In this document: piece after piece, positions 55,951 to 64,000 of the stretch | Position numbering within the stretch: position 1 is the first letter of the stretch | Layout: the number at the start of each line of letters is the position of its first letter | Assembly (NCBI RefSeq): GCF_042140125.1 | Contig: NZ_CP159473.1 | DNA: 64,000 bases | DNA from: Rhodophyticola sp017644125 | GTDB taxonomy: Bacteria > Pseudomonadota > Alphaproteobacteria > Rhodobacterales > Rhodobacteraceae | Strand: one strand, 5' to 3' | Program-made: the position numbers and the translations under genes | Notes under the pieces: model-generated | Told to the model about the DNA's origin: nothing | Databases searched by the model: none | Seen by the model: only the letters and a program-made list of their open reading frames with translations

Positions 55951-56027
55951 GCGGTTGTAGCTCAGTTGGTTAGAGTACCGGCCTGTCACGCCGGGGGTCG
56001 CGGGTTCGAGCCCCGTCAACCGCGCCA
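55951..56027 (+). tRNA. tRNA-Asp (GUC), first copy
   Basis: 77-nt cloverleaf with acceptor GCGGTTG/CAACCGC, anticodon loop CTGTCAC (anticodon GTC) and encoded CCA. A GUN-anticodon tRNA and so a substrate of the Tgt/QueA queuosine pathway in this window. Confidence 0.97.
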
Positions 56028-56064
56028 CCACCATCCCGCCCGGTCAGGGGCCGTCGCGTCGCGC

Positions 56065-56141
56065 GCGGTTGTAGCTCAGTTGGTTAGAGTACCGGCCTGT
56101 CACGCCGGGGGTCGCGGGTTCGAGCCCCGTCAACCGCGCCA
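56065..56141 (+). tRNA. tRNA-Asp (GUC), second copy
   Basis: Identical in sequence to the tRNA-Asp 37 bp upstream; same anticodon GTC and encoded CCA. A tandem duplication. Confidence 0.97.
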
Positions 56142-56322
56142 CGTTTCCCCCCACTCAACACACCCCTTCCGTGCTGGCCTGTTCTCGGCGTCATGGGTGG
56201 TATTCTGCGCGCGCGGCAGGCCATGCGACGGGCCATGCTCAGGCGTGGGGAGGGCATGAGATCACCGGCCCGCCGGTTCACGCCCGGGTGTTGCGATGTC
56301 GTTTCACGCTTGAAGCAGGAGC

Positions 56323-57468
56323 CTAGCCGCGCCAGATCCAGCCACCGCCGAAGATGCGGGAGCCTTCGGGCGCATAGAAGACGCAGGCCTGCCCGGGGCT
56401 GACGCCTTGTTCGGGGGTGAGCAATTCGACCTCCGCCGCGGTTTCCGATATCGGGCGCAGGATCGCCTCCCGCGGGGGGCGGGTGGAGCGGATCTTGACG
56501 CCCATGTGCCACTCGGGCCGGGAGGTGAAGGGCGCGTCGCCCAGCCAGTTGATCTCCCGCACGGGGATGGTTCGGGTGGAGAGCGCGTCTTTCGGGCCAA
56601 CGATCACGCGGCGCGTGTCCGGGTCCAGTTTGACCACGTAAAGCGGGTCGGCCAGACCGCCGAGGCCAAGGCCGCGCCGTTGCCCGATGGTGTAGTGGAT
56701 GACGCCCGTGTGCCGGCCCAGAACCCGGCCCTCCATATCGACGATATCGCCGGGCTCGCCCGCGCCGGGGCGCAGTTTCTCGATCACCGCGGCGTAGTCG
56801 CCGTTGGGCACGAAGCAGATGTCCTGGCTGTCGGGCTTGTCGGCCACGCCGAGCCCGTATCGCGCGGCCAGCGCCCGCGTCTCGGCCTTGGAGGCGAGAT
56901 GGCCGAGGGGAAAGCGCAGATAATCGAGCTGTTCCGCCGTAGTGGAGAACAGGAAATAGGATTGATCGCGCGCGGCATCGGCGGCGGAATGCAGCTCGGG
57001 CCCGGCGGGGCCCATCTTGCGCTGGATGTAATGGCCCGTGGCCATGCAATCGGCATCCAGATCCTTCGCGGTTTCCAGCAGGTCCTTGAATTTCACCCGT
57101 TCGTTGCAGCGGATGCAGGGCACCGGCGTGGCGCCCGCCAGATAGCTGTCGGCAAATTCGTCGATCACCGCCTCGCGGAAGGTGTTTTCGTAATCCAGCA
57201 CGTAATGGGGAAAGCCCATCTCCTCCGCGACGCGGCGCGCATCGTGAATGTCGCGGCCCGCGCAGCAGGCGCCTTTCTTGGCCAGCGCCGCGCCATGATC
57301 GTAAAGCTGCAGGGTCACGCCGACCACGTCATAGCCTTCCTCCGCCAGCTGTGCGGCCACGACGGAACTGTCGACCCCGCCCGACATGGCGACGACGACG
57401 CGGGTATCCGCGGGGGCTTTGGGCAGACCGAGCGAGTTCAGCTCGGACGGGGGCGTGTCGAGGGGCAT
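56323..57468 (-). CDS. mnmA: tRNA-specific 2-thiouridylase
   Basis: Thiolates U34 of tRNA-Glu, -Gln and -Lys. 381 residues. ATP pyrophosphatase P-loop VAMSGGVDSSVVAAQL, catalytic cysteines in PVPCIRCNERVKF and DSQDICFVPNGDY, and a C-terminal beta domain. A short N-terminal lead of about 20 residues precedes the P-loop strand. Confidence 0.96.
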   Translation of the reverse strand: MPLDTPPSELNSLGLPKAPADTRVVVAMSGGVDSSVVAAQLAEEGYDVVGVTLQLYDHGAALAKKGACCAGRDIHDARRVAEEMGFPHYVLDYENTFREAVIDEFADSYLAGATPVPCIRCNERVKFKDLLETAKDLDADCMATGHYIQRKMGPAGPELHSAADAARDQSYFLFSTTAEQLDYLRFPLGHLASKAETRALAARYGLGVADKPDSQDICFVPNGDYAAVIEKLRPGAGEPGDIVDMEGRVLGRHTGVIHYTIGQRRGLGLGGLADPLYVVKLDPDTRRVIVGPKDALSTRTIPVREINWLGDAPFTSRPEWHMGVKIRSTRPPREAILRPISETAAEVELLTPEQGVSPGQACVFYAPEGSRIFGGGWIWRG

Positions 57469-57602
57469 GGGGTGCGGGCTCCGATCGGCGGGTTCGGGCG
57501 CAATATAGGAAAATGCATCCTATCCACAAGGCTGCCGCTTACCCCTCTTTAAGCAGTTTGGGGCAAATCTGCCATGGAATACGAGGTGAGAGAGGACCCG
57601 TG

Positions 57603-57878
57603 ATGTATATCCGACGCATAAAGGGGCCGCATGCAGTGACCCTGCCAGACGGCACGCAGATGACCCGCGCCGATTTGCCGAGCCCCACGACGCGCCGCTG
57701 GGTGGCCAGCCGCAAGGCCGCCGTGGTGCGCGCGGTGGAGCATGGGCTGATTTCCGCCACGGAAGCGATGGACATTTGGAGCTTGTCCGAAGAAGAGTTA
57801 ATATCCTGGAAGGAGGCGGTTGCCAATCACGGAGAAGCTGCGCTGCGTGCCACGGCGTTGCAACGTTACCGCCAGTAA
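57603..57878 (+). CDS. sciP: CtrA inhibitor SciP
   Basis: Small cell-cycle protein that in Caulobacter binds CtrA and blocks its activation of transcription. 91 residues with the DUF1153 pattern LPDGTQMTRADLPSPTTRRW, VASRKAAVVRAVEHGLIS and LSEEELISWKEAVANHG, a helix-turn-helix-like fold. Start at ATG 57603. Immediately precedes ctrA on the same strand, 118 bp apart, so inhibitor and target are neighbours. Confidence 0.93.
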   Translation: MYIRRIKGPHAVTLPDGTQMTRADLPSPTTRRWVASRKAAVVRAVEHGLISATEAMDIWSLSEEELISWKEAVANHGEAALRATALQRYRQ

Positions 57879-57929
57879 CCGGATTCAGGCGGCATCAATT
57901 GTCATTACCGTGCGGAACTATTTAACAGG

Positions 57930-57945
57930 GTAACTTGTAATTAAC
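57930..57945 (+). promoter_or_regulatory. CtrA box upstream of ctrA
   Basis: GTAA-N7-TTAAC, one mismatch from the CtrA consensus TTAA-N7-TTAAC, 52 bp before the ctrA start. A GATTC, a CcrM-type methylation site, lies at 57882-57886. Both features are known from Caulobacter ctrA regulation; use here is inferred. Confidence 0.6.
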
Positions 57946-57996
57946 CATTTCGCCTCAGGGTAGTGCCAACGCCGGATTGAGAAGCGGAGAGAGTTG

Positions 57997-58710
57997 ATGC
58001 GCGTTCTGTTGGTCGAAGACGATCCCACCACTTCAAAGAGCATCGAGATGATGCTGAGCCACGCCAATCTGAACGTCTATTCGACGGATCTGGGCGAGGA
58101 AGGGATCGATCTTGCGAAGCTTTATGATTACGATTTGATCCTTCTTGATCTGAACCTCCCCGACATGACCGGCCATGAGGTTCTGCGCCAGTTGCGTCTG
58201 GCGCGGATCGACACGCCGATCCTGATCCTGTCGGGGGCGGACGACACGGAAAACAAGCTGAAAGGCTTCGGGTTCGGGGCCGATGACTATCTCACCAAAC
58301 CCTTCCATCGCGAAGAGCTGGTGGCCCGGATCCATGCGATCATCCGGCGCTCCAAGGGCCATGCGCAATCGGTGATCAAGACCGGCGAGATCTCGGTCAA
58401 CCTGGATGCCAAGACGGTGGATGTGCAGGGCCGCACGGTGCATCTGACCGGCAAGGAATACCAGATGCTGGAACTGCTGAGCCTGCGCAAGGGCACGACG
58501 CTGACCAAGGAGATGTTTCTGAACCATCTTTACGGCGGCATGGATGAACCGGAACTGAAGATCATCGACGTGTTCATCTGCAAGTTGCGCAAGAAGCTGA
58601 GCGAAGCGACCGGCGGCGACAACCATATCGAAACGGTCTGGGGTCGCGGCTATGTGCTGCGCGACCCGCAGCCGGAGATCGGCACGGAAGAGATTGCCGC
58701 CAGCGCCTGA
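57997..58710 (+). CDS. ctrA: cell-cycle response regulator CtrA
   Basis: OmpR-type response regulator that in alphaproteobacteria controls division, motility and, in Rhodobacterales, gene transfer agent genes. 237 residues. Receiver domain with Asp51 (LILLDLNLP) and Lys in YLTKPFHREE, then the winged-helix DNA-binding domain (VHLTGKEYQMLELLSLRKG, KIIDVFICKLRKKL, VWGRGYVLRDP). Start at ATG 57997; an in-frame TTG is one codon earlier. Confidence 0.97.
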   Translation: MRVLLVEDDPTTSKSIEMMLSHANLNVYSTDLGEEGIDLAKLYDYDLILLDLNLPDMTGHEVLRQLRLARIDTPILILSGADDTENKLKGFGFGADDYLTKPFHREELVARIHAIIRRSKGHAQSVIKTGEISVNLDAKTVDVQGRTVHLTGKEYQMLELLSLRKGTTLTKEMFLNHLYGGMDEPELKIIDVFICKLRKKLSEATGGDNHIETVWGRGYVLRDPQPEIGTEEIAASA

Positions 58711-58808
58711 CTGCGGCCGACGCCCGGCGCATGCGATCGCGGGCTGGACCTGAGGGCGGCCGCCTCCTATCACTTTGACAGTGATTGCGGGCGGGGGACC
58801 AGCGGCGA

Positions 58809-61091
58809 ATGAGTGACCTCTCGACAGGGCCGGACAGTGTAAAGGGCGTTTCCAGATCCGAGGCGGAGGCGCGGCTGGCGGAGCTGGCGGCGCGTCTCGC
58901 GGCGGCCAACACGGCCTATCACCAGAACGACGCCCCCGAGATCAGCGACGCGGAATATGATGCGCTGAAACGGGAAAACGCTGCTTTGGAAGCGGCCTTT
59001 CCCGAGTTGAAACGCGCCGACAGCCCCACCGATCAGGTCGGCGCGGCCCCGTCCGAGGGGTTCTCCAAGATCGCCCATGCCGAGCGGATGCTGTCGCTCG
59101 GCAATGCGTTCGATGCGGAAGATGTGGGCGAGTTCGTGAGCTTCATCCGCCGCTATCTGGGCCTTGACGACACCGCGCCGCTCGCCTTTACCGCGGAGCC
59201 TAAGATCGACGGTCTGTCCCTGTCGCTGCGTTACGAGGACGGCGCGCTGGTGCAGGCCGCCACCCGGGGCGATGGCGCCGTGGGCGAGAACGTCACCGCC
59301 AATGCCCGCACCATTGCCGATATCCCCGAAACCCTGCCCGACGCGCCGCAGCTTCTGGAGGTGCGCGGGGAGGTCTATATGAGCCACGAGGATTTCGCCG
59401 CGCTGAATGCGCGCCAGACGGAGGCGGGCGAGAAGAGTTTCGCCAATCCGCGCAACGCGGCGGCGGGATCCTTGCGCCAACTGGACCCGGCGATCACCCG
59501 GGCCCGGCCGCTGCGCTTTTTCGCCTATGCCTGGGGGCAGGTCTCCGAGCCGCTTGCCGAGACGCAGACGGGGGCGATAGCGCGGCTGAAGGCGCTGGGC
59601 TTCCAGACCAATGACCTGACCCGCCGCTGCGACAGCACTGAGGAATTGCTGGCCCATTACGCGGCGATCGAACAGGCGCGCGCGACGCTTGGCTATGACA
59701 TAGACGGGGTCGTCTACAAGCTGGACGATCTGGAGTTGCAGCGCCGCCTTGGGGTCCGATCGACCACGCCGCGATGGGCGATTGCGCATAAATTCCCCGC
59801 GGAACTTGCATGGACCCGGCTGGAAAAGATCGAGATCCAGGTCGGTCGCACCGGCGCGCTGTCGCCGGTTGCCCGCCTGACGCCGGTGACGGTCGGCGGT
59901 GTGGTCGTGTCCAACGCGACGCTTCACAACGAGGATTACATCGCCGGGCGCGATGCGCGCGGCAAGCCGATCCGCGACGGAAAGGACATCCGCGAGGGGG
60001 ATTGGGTTCAGGTCTACCGCGCCGGCGACGTCATCCCGAAAGTGGCCGATGTGGATCTGTCGAAACGGCCCGACGGCGCGGTGCCTTATGACTTCCCGAT
60101 GCTGTGCCCGAAATGCGGCTCGGACGCGGTCCGCGAGGAAGGCGATGCGGTGCGTCGCTGCACCGGGGGGTTGATCTGTCCGGCGCAGGCCGTTGAAAAG
60201 CTGAAGCATTTCGTGTCCCGCGCGGCCTTCGATATCGAAGGGCTGGGCGCGAAGCAGGTGGAGCAGTTCCATCAGGATGGCTGGATCGCGGAACCTGCGG
60301 ATATCTTCGAGCTTGAGGCGCGGTTCGGAAGCGGCCTGCAACAGCTCAGGAACCGCGAGGGCTGGGGCGAGACATCGGCCGGCAATCTGTTCGCGGCGAT
60401 CCGCGACAAGCGCCGTATCCCGCTGGCGCGGCTGATCTTTTCGCTTGGCATTCGCCATGTGGGCGAGGTCGCGGCCGCCGATCTGGCGCGGCATTACGTG
60501 AGCTGGGAGGCGTTCCTGGCCGCCGTCGATGCCGCCGGGCCCGCCGCCGATTGCCAGCGCGCGGCCGAAGAGGCGGTTCTGGCGGAACGCCGGCAGGCCG
60601 AAGCGGAGGGCCGCCGCGCTAATCTGGCCGCCACCCGCAGCGCCGTGTGGGACGGGCTGGACCCGGCGGCGTGGGAGGCGTGGGACGATCTGGTGGGCAT
60701 CGACGGGATCGGCCCGACCGTCGCCGTGTCGCTGGTCACCACCTTTCATCAGGCGCGGGAGCGGGCCTCGATCACACGGCTGGTCGCGCATCTGGAGATC
60801 GCGGATATGGAGATCCGGGATGCCGCCGCCAGCCCGGTTGCGGGCAAGACCGTCGTCTTCACCGGGACGCTGGAAAAGATGACCCGGGCCGAGGCCAAGG
60901 CGCGGGCGGAGGCCTTGGGCGCGAAGGTCGCAGGCTCGGTCTCTGCCAAGACGGATCTGCTTGTGGCGGGTCCGGGAGCGGGATCGAAAGCCAGGAAGGC
61001 CGCCGATCTGGGCATAGAGACGATCGACGAGGATGGCTGGCTGGCGCTGATCGGCGAGGGCGGGGGCCGGGCGGCGCGCGGCGATGCCTGA
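58809..61091 (+). CDS. ligA: NAD-dependent DNA ligase
   Basis: Seals nicks with NAD+ as cofactor. 760 residues. Adenylated Lys132 in AEPKIDGLSLSLRY, the OB domain, a zinc finger (CPKCGSDAV...CTGGLICP), helix-hairpin-helix region and C-terminal BRCT (AGKTVVFTGTLEKMTRAEAK). A charged insertion (about 585-620, AEEAVLAERRQAEAEGRRAN) sits inside the HhH region and makes it longer than the E. coli enzyme (671). Start ATG 58809. Its stop overlaps recG by 8 bp. Confidence 0.96.
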   Translation: MSDLSTGPDSVKGVSRSEAEARLAELAARLAAANTAYHQNDAPEISDAEYDALKRENAALEAAFPELKRADSPTDQVGAAPSEGFSKIAHAERMLSLGNAFDAEDVGEFVSFIRRYLGLDDTAPLAFTAEPKIDGLSLSLRYEDGALVQAATRGDGAVGENVTANARTIADIPETLPDAPQLLEVRGEVYMSHEDFAALNARQTEAGEKSFANPRNAAAGSLRQLDPAITRARPLRFFAYAWGQVSEPLAETQTGAIARLKALGFQTNDLTRRCDSTEELLAHYAAIEQARATLGYDIDGVVYKLDDLELQRRLGVRSTTPRWAIAHKFPAELAWTRLEKIEIQVGRTGALSPVARLTPVTVGGVVVSNATLHNEDYIAGRDARGKPIRDGKDIREGDWVQVYRAGDVIPKVADVDLSKRPDGAVPYDFPMLCPKCGSDAVREEGDAVRRCTGGLICPAQAVEKLKHFVSRAAFDIEGLGAKQVEQFHQDGWIAEPADIFELEARFGSGLQQLRNREGWGETSAGNLFAAIRDKRRIPLARLIFSLGIRHVGEVAAADLARHYVSWEAFLAAVDAAGPAADCQRAAEEAVLAERRQAEAEGRRANLAATRSAVWDGLDPAAWEAWDDLVGIDGIGPTVAVSLVTTFHQARERASITRLVAHLEIADMEIRDAAASPVAGKTVVFTGTLEKMTRAEAKARAEALGAKVAGSVSAKTDLLVAGPGAGSKARKAADLGIETIDEDGWLALIGEGGGRAARGDA

Positions 61092-63180
61092 GGCGCGCGG
61101 CAGGCCCGAGATCCTGTTCCCGCTTTTCGCGGGTCTGGAGACCCTTGAGGGTATCGGCCCCAAAACCGCCAAGCATTACAGTGGCCTGCATATCGAAACG
61201 CCCAAGGATCTGTTGCTGACCCTGCCGGTGGGCGGGATAGACCGCAGCCGCAAGCGCACGATCCGCGAGGTGGATCTGCCGGGAATGGCGACGGTGGAGG
61301 TGACGGTCGGGCGGCACCGGAAACCGGCCGGCCGCGGGCCCTACCGGGTGGAGGTGAGCGACGCGGAGACCGTGTTTCAGCTCGTCTTCTTCCACGCCAA
61401 GGGCGATTATCTGGAGCGGATCCTGCCCACCGGCAGCCGGCGGGTGGTTTCGGGCCGGGTCGAGTTGTTCGACGGCGTCGCGCAAATGGCGCATCCGGAC
61501 CATATCGTGCCGCCGGAGGAGGCGGCGCAGATTCCCGGCTTCGAACCGGTCTATCCGCTGACGGCGGGCGTGACGCAGAAGGGCATGGCGAAGGCCGTGG
61601 CCTCCGCCCTGCCGAGGGCGCCCTATCTGGGCGAATGGATCGACCTGGAATTGCTGAAGCGCAAGGGCTGGCCGGCTTGGCCCGACGCGCTGGCGCATGC
61701 CCATAACCCGAAGGGGCCGGAGGATGTGTCGCGCAGCGCCAAGGCGCGGGAGCGGCTGGCCTATGACGAATTGCTGGCCCATCAGATGACGCTGGGGCTG
61801 GCGCGCCTGTCGGTGCGCAAGGCGAAGGGATTCGCCTCCATCGGGGATGGCAGTTTGCGCCAAAAGGTGCTGGATCATCTGCCGTTCAGCCCGACCGGGG
61901 CGCAGTTGCGCGCGATAGACGAGATCGCGGCGGATATGGGCGCGCCGGTCAGGATGAGCCGGCTGCTGCAGGGCGATGTGGGCGCGGGCAAGACGCTGGT
62001 CGCGTTGATGGCGCTGCTGATCGCGGTGGAGGCGGGCGGGCAGGGCGTGATGATGGCGCCCACCTCGATCCTCGCCGGGCAGCATTATGCCAATCTGAAA
62101 CCGCTGGCGGAAACCGCGGGGGTGGTGATCGAGATGCTGACCGGAGCGGACAAGGGCGCCGAGCGGCGCGCGAAGCTGGCCGCCCTGGCGCGGGGCGATA
62201 TCCGGATTCTGGTGGGCACCCATGCGGTGTTTCAGGAAGATGTGGAATTTGCCGATCTGAGACTGGCGATCGTGGACGAACAGCACCGGTTCGGTGTGCG
62301 CGAACGGATCCGGCTGAGCCGCAAGGGGCGGGCGGCGGACATGCTGGTGATGACGGCGACGCCGATCCCGCGCACCCTGAGCCTTGCGCAATATGGCGAC
62401 ATGGATATCAGCGTGCTGGACGAAAAGCCCCCCGGCCGGACCCCGGTGAAGACCGCGCTGATTTCGGCCGCGCGGATCGCCGAGGTGGTGCAGCATCTGC
62501 GCGATGCGGTCGCCGACGGGCGCCAGGCCTATTGGGTCTGCCCGCTGGTGGAGGAGAGCGAGGTTTACGAGGCGACGGCGGCCGAAGAGCGGTTCAAGAC
62601 GCTGCGGGCGGAGTTGGGCGAGGGGGTGGTGGGCCTTGTTCACGGGCAGATGCCGCCCGCCGAGAAAACCCGCGCGATGGAGGATTTTCAGGCCGGGCGC
62701 ACCCGCGTTCTGGTGGCGACCACGGTGATCGAAGTGGGGGTGGATGTGCCCAATGCTTCGATCATGGTGATCGAACAGGCGGAGATTTTCGGGCTGGCGC
62801 AGCTGCACCAGCTGCGCGGGCGCGTGGGCCGGGGGGCGGCGGCCTCCACCTGTCTTCTGATGTATCGCAGCCCTCTGGGCGATAGCGCGAAGCGCCGGCT
62901 GAGCGTGCTGCGCGAAACCGAGGACGGCTTCCGGATCGCCGAGGAGGATCTGGCGATCCGCGGGGCGGGCGACCTGATCGGCACGGCGCAATCGGGGCTG
63001 CCGCGGTTCCGGGTGGCCGATCTGGAAAGCCAGACCGCATTGATGGCGATCGCGCAAAGCGACGCGCGCGCGCTTCTGGAACGCGACCCGGTTCTGAAAA
63101 GCCCACGCGGCCAGTCGATGCGCGTGCTGCTGTGGCTGCTGGAGCAGGACAAAGCGATTCGCCTGATTTCAGTCGGTTAA
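61084..63180 (+). CDS. recG: ATP-dependent DNA helicase RecG
   Basis: Reverses stalled replication forks and processes branched DNA. 698 residues. N-terminal wedge OB domain, helicase motif I GDVGAGKTLVALM (Lys303), DEQH box VDEQHRFGVRERI, motif III TATPIPRTL and motif VI HQLRGRVGRG. ATG 61084 overlaps the end of ligA, so the two are coupled. Confidence 0.97.
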   Translation: MPEARGRPEILFPLFAGLETLEGIGPKTAKHYSGLHIETPKDLLLTLPVGGIDRSRKRTIREVDLPGMATVEVTVGRHRKPAGRGPYRVEVSDAETVFQLVFFHAKGDYLERILPTGSRRVVSGRVELFDGVAQMAHPDHIVPPEEAAQIPGFEPVYPLTAGVTQKGMAKAVASALPRAPYLGEWIDLELLKRKGWPAWPDALAHAHNPKGPEDVSRSAKARERLAYDELLAHQMTLGLARLSVRKAKGFASIGDGSLRQKVLDHLPFSPTGAQLRAIDEIAADMGAPVRMSRLLQGDVGAGKTLVALMALLIAVEAGGQGVMMAPTSILAGQHYANLKPLAETAGVVIEMLTGADKGAERRAKLAALARGDIRILVGTHAVFQEDVEFADLRLAIVDEQHRFGVRERIRLSRKGRAADMLVMTATPIPRTLSLAQYGDMDISVLDEKPPGRTPVKTALISAARIAEVVQHLRDAVADGRQAYWVCPLVEESEVYEATAAEERFKTLRAELGEGVVGLVHGQMPPAEKTRAMEDFQAGRTRVLVATTVIEVGVDVPNASIMVIEQAEIFGLAQLHQLRGRVGRGAAASTCLLMYRSPLGDSAKRRLSVLRETEDGFRIAEEDLAIRGAGDLIGTAQSGLPRFRVADLESQTALMAIAQSDARALLERDPVLKSPRGQSMRVLLWLLEQDKAIRLISVG

Positions 63181-63208
63181 TCACCAAAATCGGCTTTTGT
63201 TCACGTAT

Positions 63209-63223
63209 GTTCTCAAAAAGTTC
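63209..63223 (+). promoter_or_regulatory. candidate LexA (SOS) box upstream of a small membrane protein
   Basis: GTTC-N7-GTTC, 55 bp before the 43-codon ORF. A further GTTC lies at 63199-63202. Same form as the uvrA box in this window. Confidence 0.6.
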
Positions 63224-63277
63224 TTTACAGAGCGGCCGGAAAATGAGAACAAAGGGTCAACAAAAGGTTGAGACAGG

Positions 63278-63409
63278 ATGAACGACATGATCACCCAAGC
63301 CGCCCGTATCCTCGCCCGATCCCGTGACACGCTGCTTTATGACAGCATTGGTGTGCTGCTTCTGGCCGGTCTGACGGTAGGCCTGTTTCACCTGCCCGGA
63401 CTGATCTGA
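63278..63409 (+). CDS. 43-aa single-pass membrane protein, candidate SOS gene
   Basis: Not recognised. The product has a basic N-terminal half (ITQAARILARSRDTLLYD) and a hydrophobic C-terminal segment (SIGVLLLAGLTVGLFHLPG), consistent with one inner-membrane helix. ATG 63278 has AAGG ten bases upstream. It starts 98 bp after recG, behind an AT-rich stretch with a GTTC-N7-GTTC box, and is followed 140 bp later by a strong terminator. SOS-induced small membrane proteins such as SidA of Caulobacter (division inhibitor) and TisB of E. coli (toxin) are functional precedents; no sequence identity to either is claimed. Confidence 0.65.
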   Translation: MNDMITQAARILARSRDTLLYDSIGVLLLAGLTVGLFHLPGLI

Positions 63410-63548
63410 GTTTTCCCGAGACTGCCTGCGGTCTGTCAGAGGCCGATGCCGCGCGTGATATCCCCATCTGCGCCCGGCTCAACTGCCTGACGGATGTGCT
63501 TTTTCCCTGGAGCGACATCCCCGGCCCTGACCATGAGACACGCATCCT

Positions 63549-63586
63549 CCGCCGCCCCCGTTGCCCCGGGGTGCGGCGGTTTTTTT
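63549..63586 (+). terminator. rho-independent terminator ending the ligA-recG-small ORF region
   Basis: Stem CCGCCGC (63549-63555) with GCGGCGG (63573-63579), an inner CCCC/GGGG pairing, and seven T residues. Strong and oriented with recG. Confidence 0.9.
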
Positions 63587-63630
63587 GTCATATACGAAAG
63601 GGTTGTGCGGTGACGCTCCTGCGCGGAGGC

Positions 63631-64000
63631 TCAGGCGCAGTTCGCCTGTTGCGCCTCCGCCATGGCCTGAAGCGTGGCTTCCAGCGACAGCATGATCGAG
63701 GCGTGGCGGTTCTTGTAATCGCGGGCGGGTTCCAGCACCTCATAGCCTGAAAAAGGCGGGCCGGGCGGCGGGCCGTCTTCCTTCAGCATGGCTTTGAGGG
63801 CATCGCGCGCGGCCTGCACCTCGACCTGATTGCGGCCCAGAATGTTCTGCGCCATCAGGCCGGCGGAGGCCTGCCCGAGGGCGCAGGCCTTCACGTCCTG
63901 ACCAAAGCGCGTGATCCGGCCGTCTTCCACATCCAGATCCACCGTCACCGTCGAGCCGCAGAGCGGCGCGCGTTTCTTGACGGTGGCCATGGGGGAGGTC
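63631..64000 (-). CDS. NifU/IscU-like Fe-S scaffold protein, N-terminus beyond the window
   Basis: Partial: the reading frame continues past the right edge, since the residues present (from ATVKKRAPLCGSTV) correspond to the middle of the family and an N-terminal part is usually present before them. Conserved cysteines are in APLCGST and KACALGQAS; the third IscU cysteine position reads Ala in NRHASIML. The last residues carry one extra Cys. A scaffold or transfer role in Fe-S assembly is likely, but the third ligand is missing. Confidence 0.8.
   Translation of the reverse strand, partial: TSPMATVKKRAPLCGSTVTVDLDVEDGRITRFGQDVKACALGQASAGLMAQNILGRNQVEVQAARDALKAMLKEDGPPPGPPFSGYEVLEPARDYKNRHASIMLSLEATLQAMAEAQQANCA

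Noticed and set aside
56193..56402. A 69-codon ORF between tRNA-Asp and mnmA
   Set aside because: Arg-rich, lacks a ribosome binding site and runs into the antisense of mnmA.
57534..57560. A CtrA box before sciP (TTAC...TTAA)
   Set aside because: The half-sites are spaced by 6, not 7, and one is mismatched, so it is below what I would call.

Overview
The window reads as chromosomal core sequence of a high-GC alphaproteobacterium, most likely a Rhodobacteraceae/Roseobacter-group species. Lines of support: CtrA and its inhibitor SciP side by side, an RNase E with a large acidic insertion in its S1 domain, a bactofilin/M23 peptidase pair, TAXI-type TRAP transport, alphaproteobacterial SOS boxes of the form GTTC-N7-GTTC, and protein sequences typical of that family throughout. 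I see no prophage, insertion sequence, integrase, CRISPR array or rRNA operon. Identifications rest on recognising families by eye; no database search was run.

Layout. 0.3-12.7 kb: RNase E, a Stf0-type sulfotransferase, then envelope genes (DsbA-like oxidoreductase and BepA-like M48 protease on one strand; aminotransferase, AmiC amidase and PBP1A on the other) and release factor 2. 12.7-20 kb: an amidase, a DUF2189 membrane protein, an MFS exporter, the bactofilin/M23 pair, a DUF455 ferritin-like protein and a Bcp peroxiredoxin. 20-36 kb: a YhdP/AsmA-like giant protein overlapping queA, an MFS protein, DUF924, a secreted alpha/beta hydrolase, dihydrolipoyl dehydrogenase, a von Willebrand A protein with four C-terminal repeats, another MFS protein, SOS-controlled uvrA and a head-GIN adhesin-like protein.

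36-48 kb: cytochrome P450, TAXI-TRAP permease and binding protein (interrupted by an oppositely oriented PPC-repeat secreted protein), tpiA, then an Fe-S assembly neighbourhood (TfoX-like, A-type carrier, LysR, a 50-aa ORF, SufT), tgt and a TenA-like protein. 48-57.5 kb: lon with a heat-shock-type promoter and a hairpin around its ribosome binding site, an HU protein with a long tail, two tRNA-Val genes bracketing soxR and its divergent small neighbour, pirin, a DMT transporter, two tRNA-Asp genes and mnmA. 57.6-64 kb: a cell-cycle and repair cluster sciP-ctrA-ligA-recG, followed by an unrecognised 43-aa membrane protein with its own candidate SOS box, and a NifU-like Fe-S scaffold cut by the window edge.

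The genes fall into working groups: envelope growth (AmiC, PBP1A, M23, bactofilin, BepA, YhdP), tRNA and translation (QueA, Tgt, MnmA, RF2, four tRNAs), stress and damage response (Lon, SoxR, UvrA, RecG, LigA, peroxiredoxin), Fe-S assembly, and cell-cycle control. The most original signals are small: the 43-aa SOS-linked membrane protein after recG (63278-63409), the SoxR-controlled small gene opposite soxR (51645-51875), and the lon leader.
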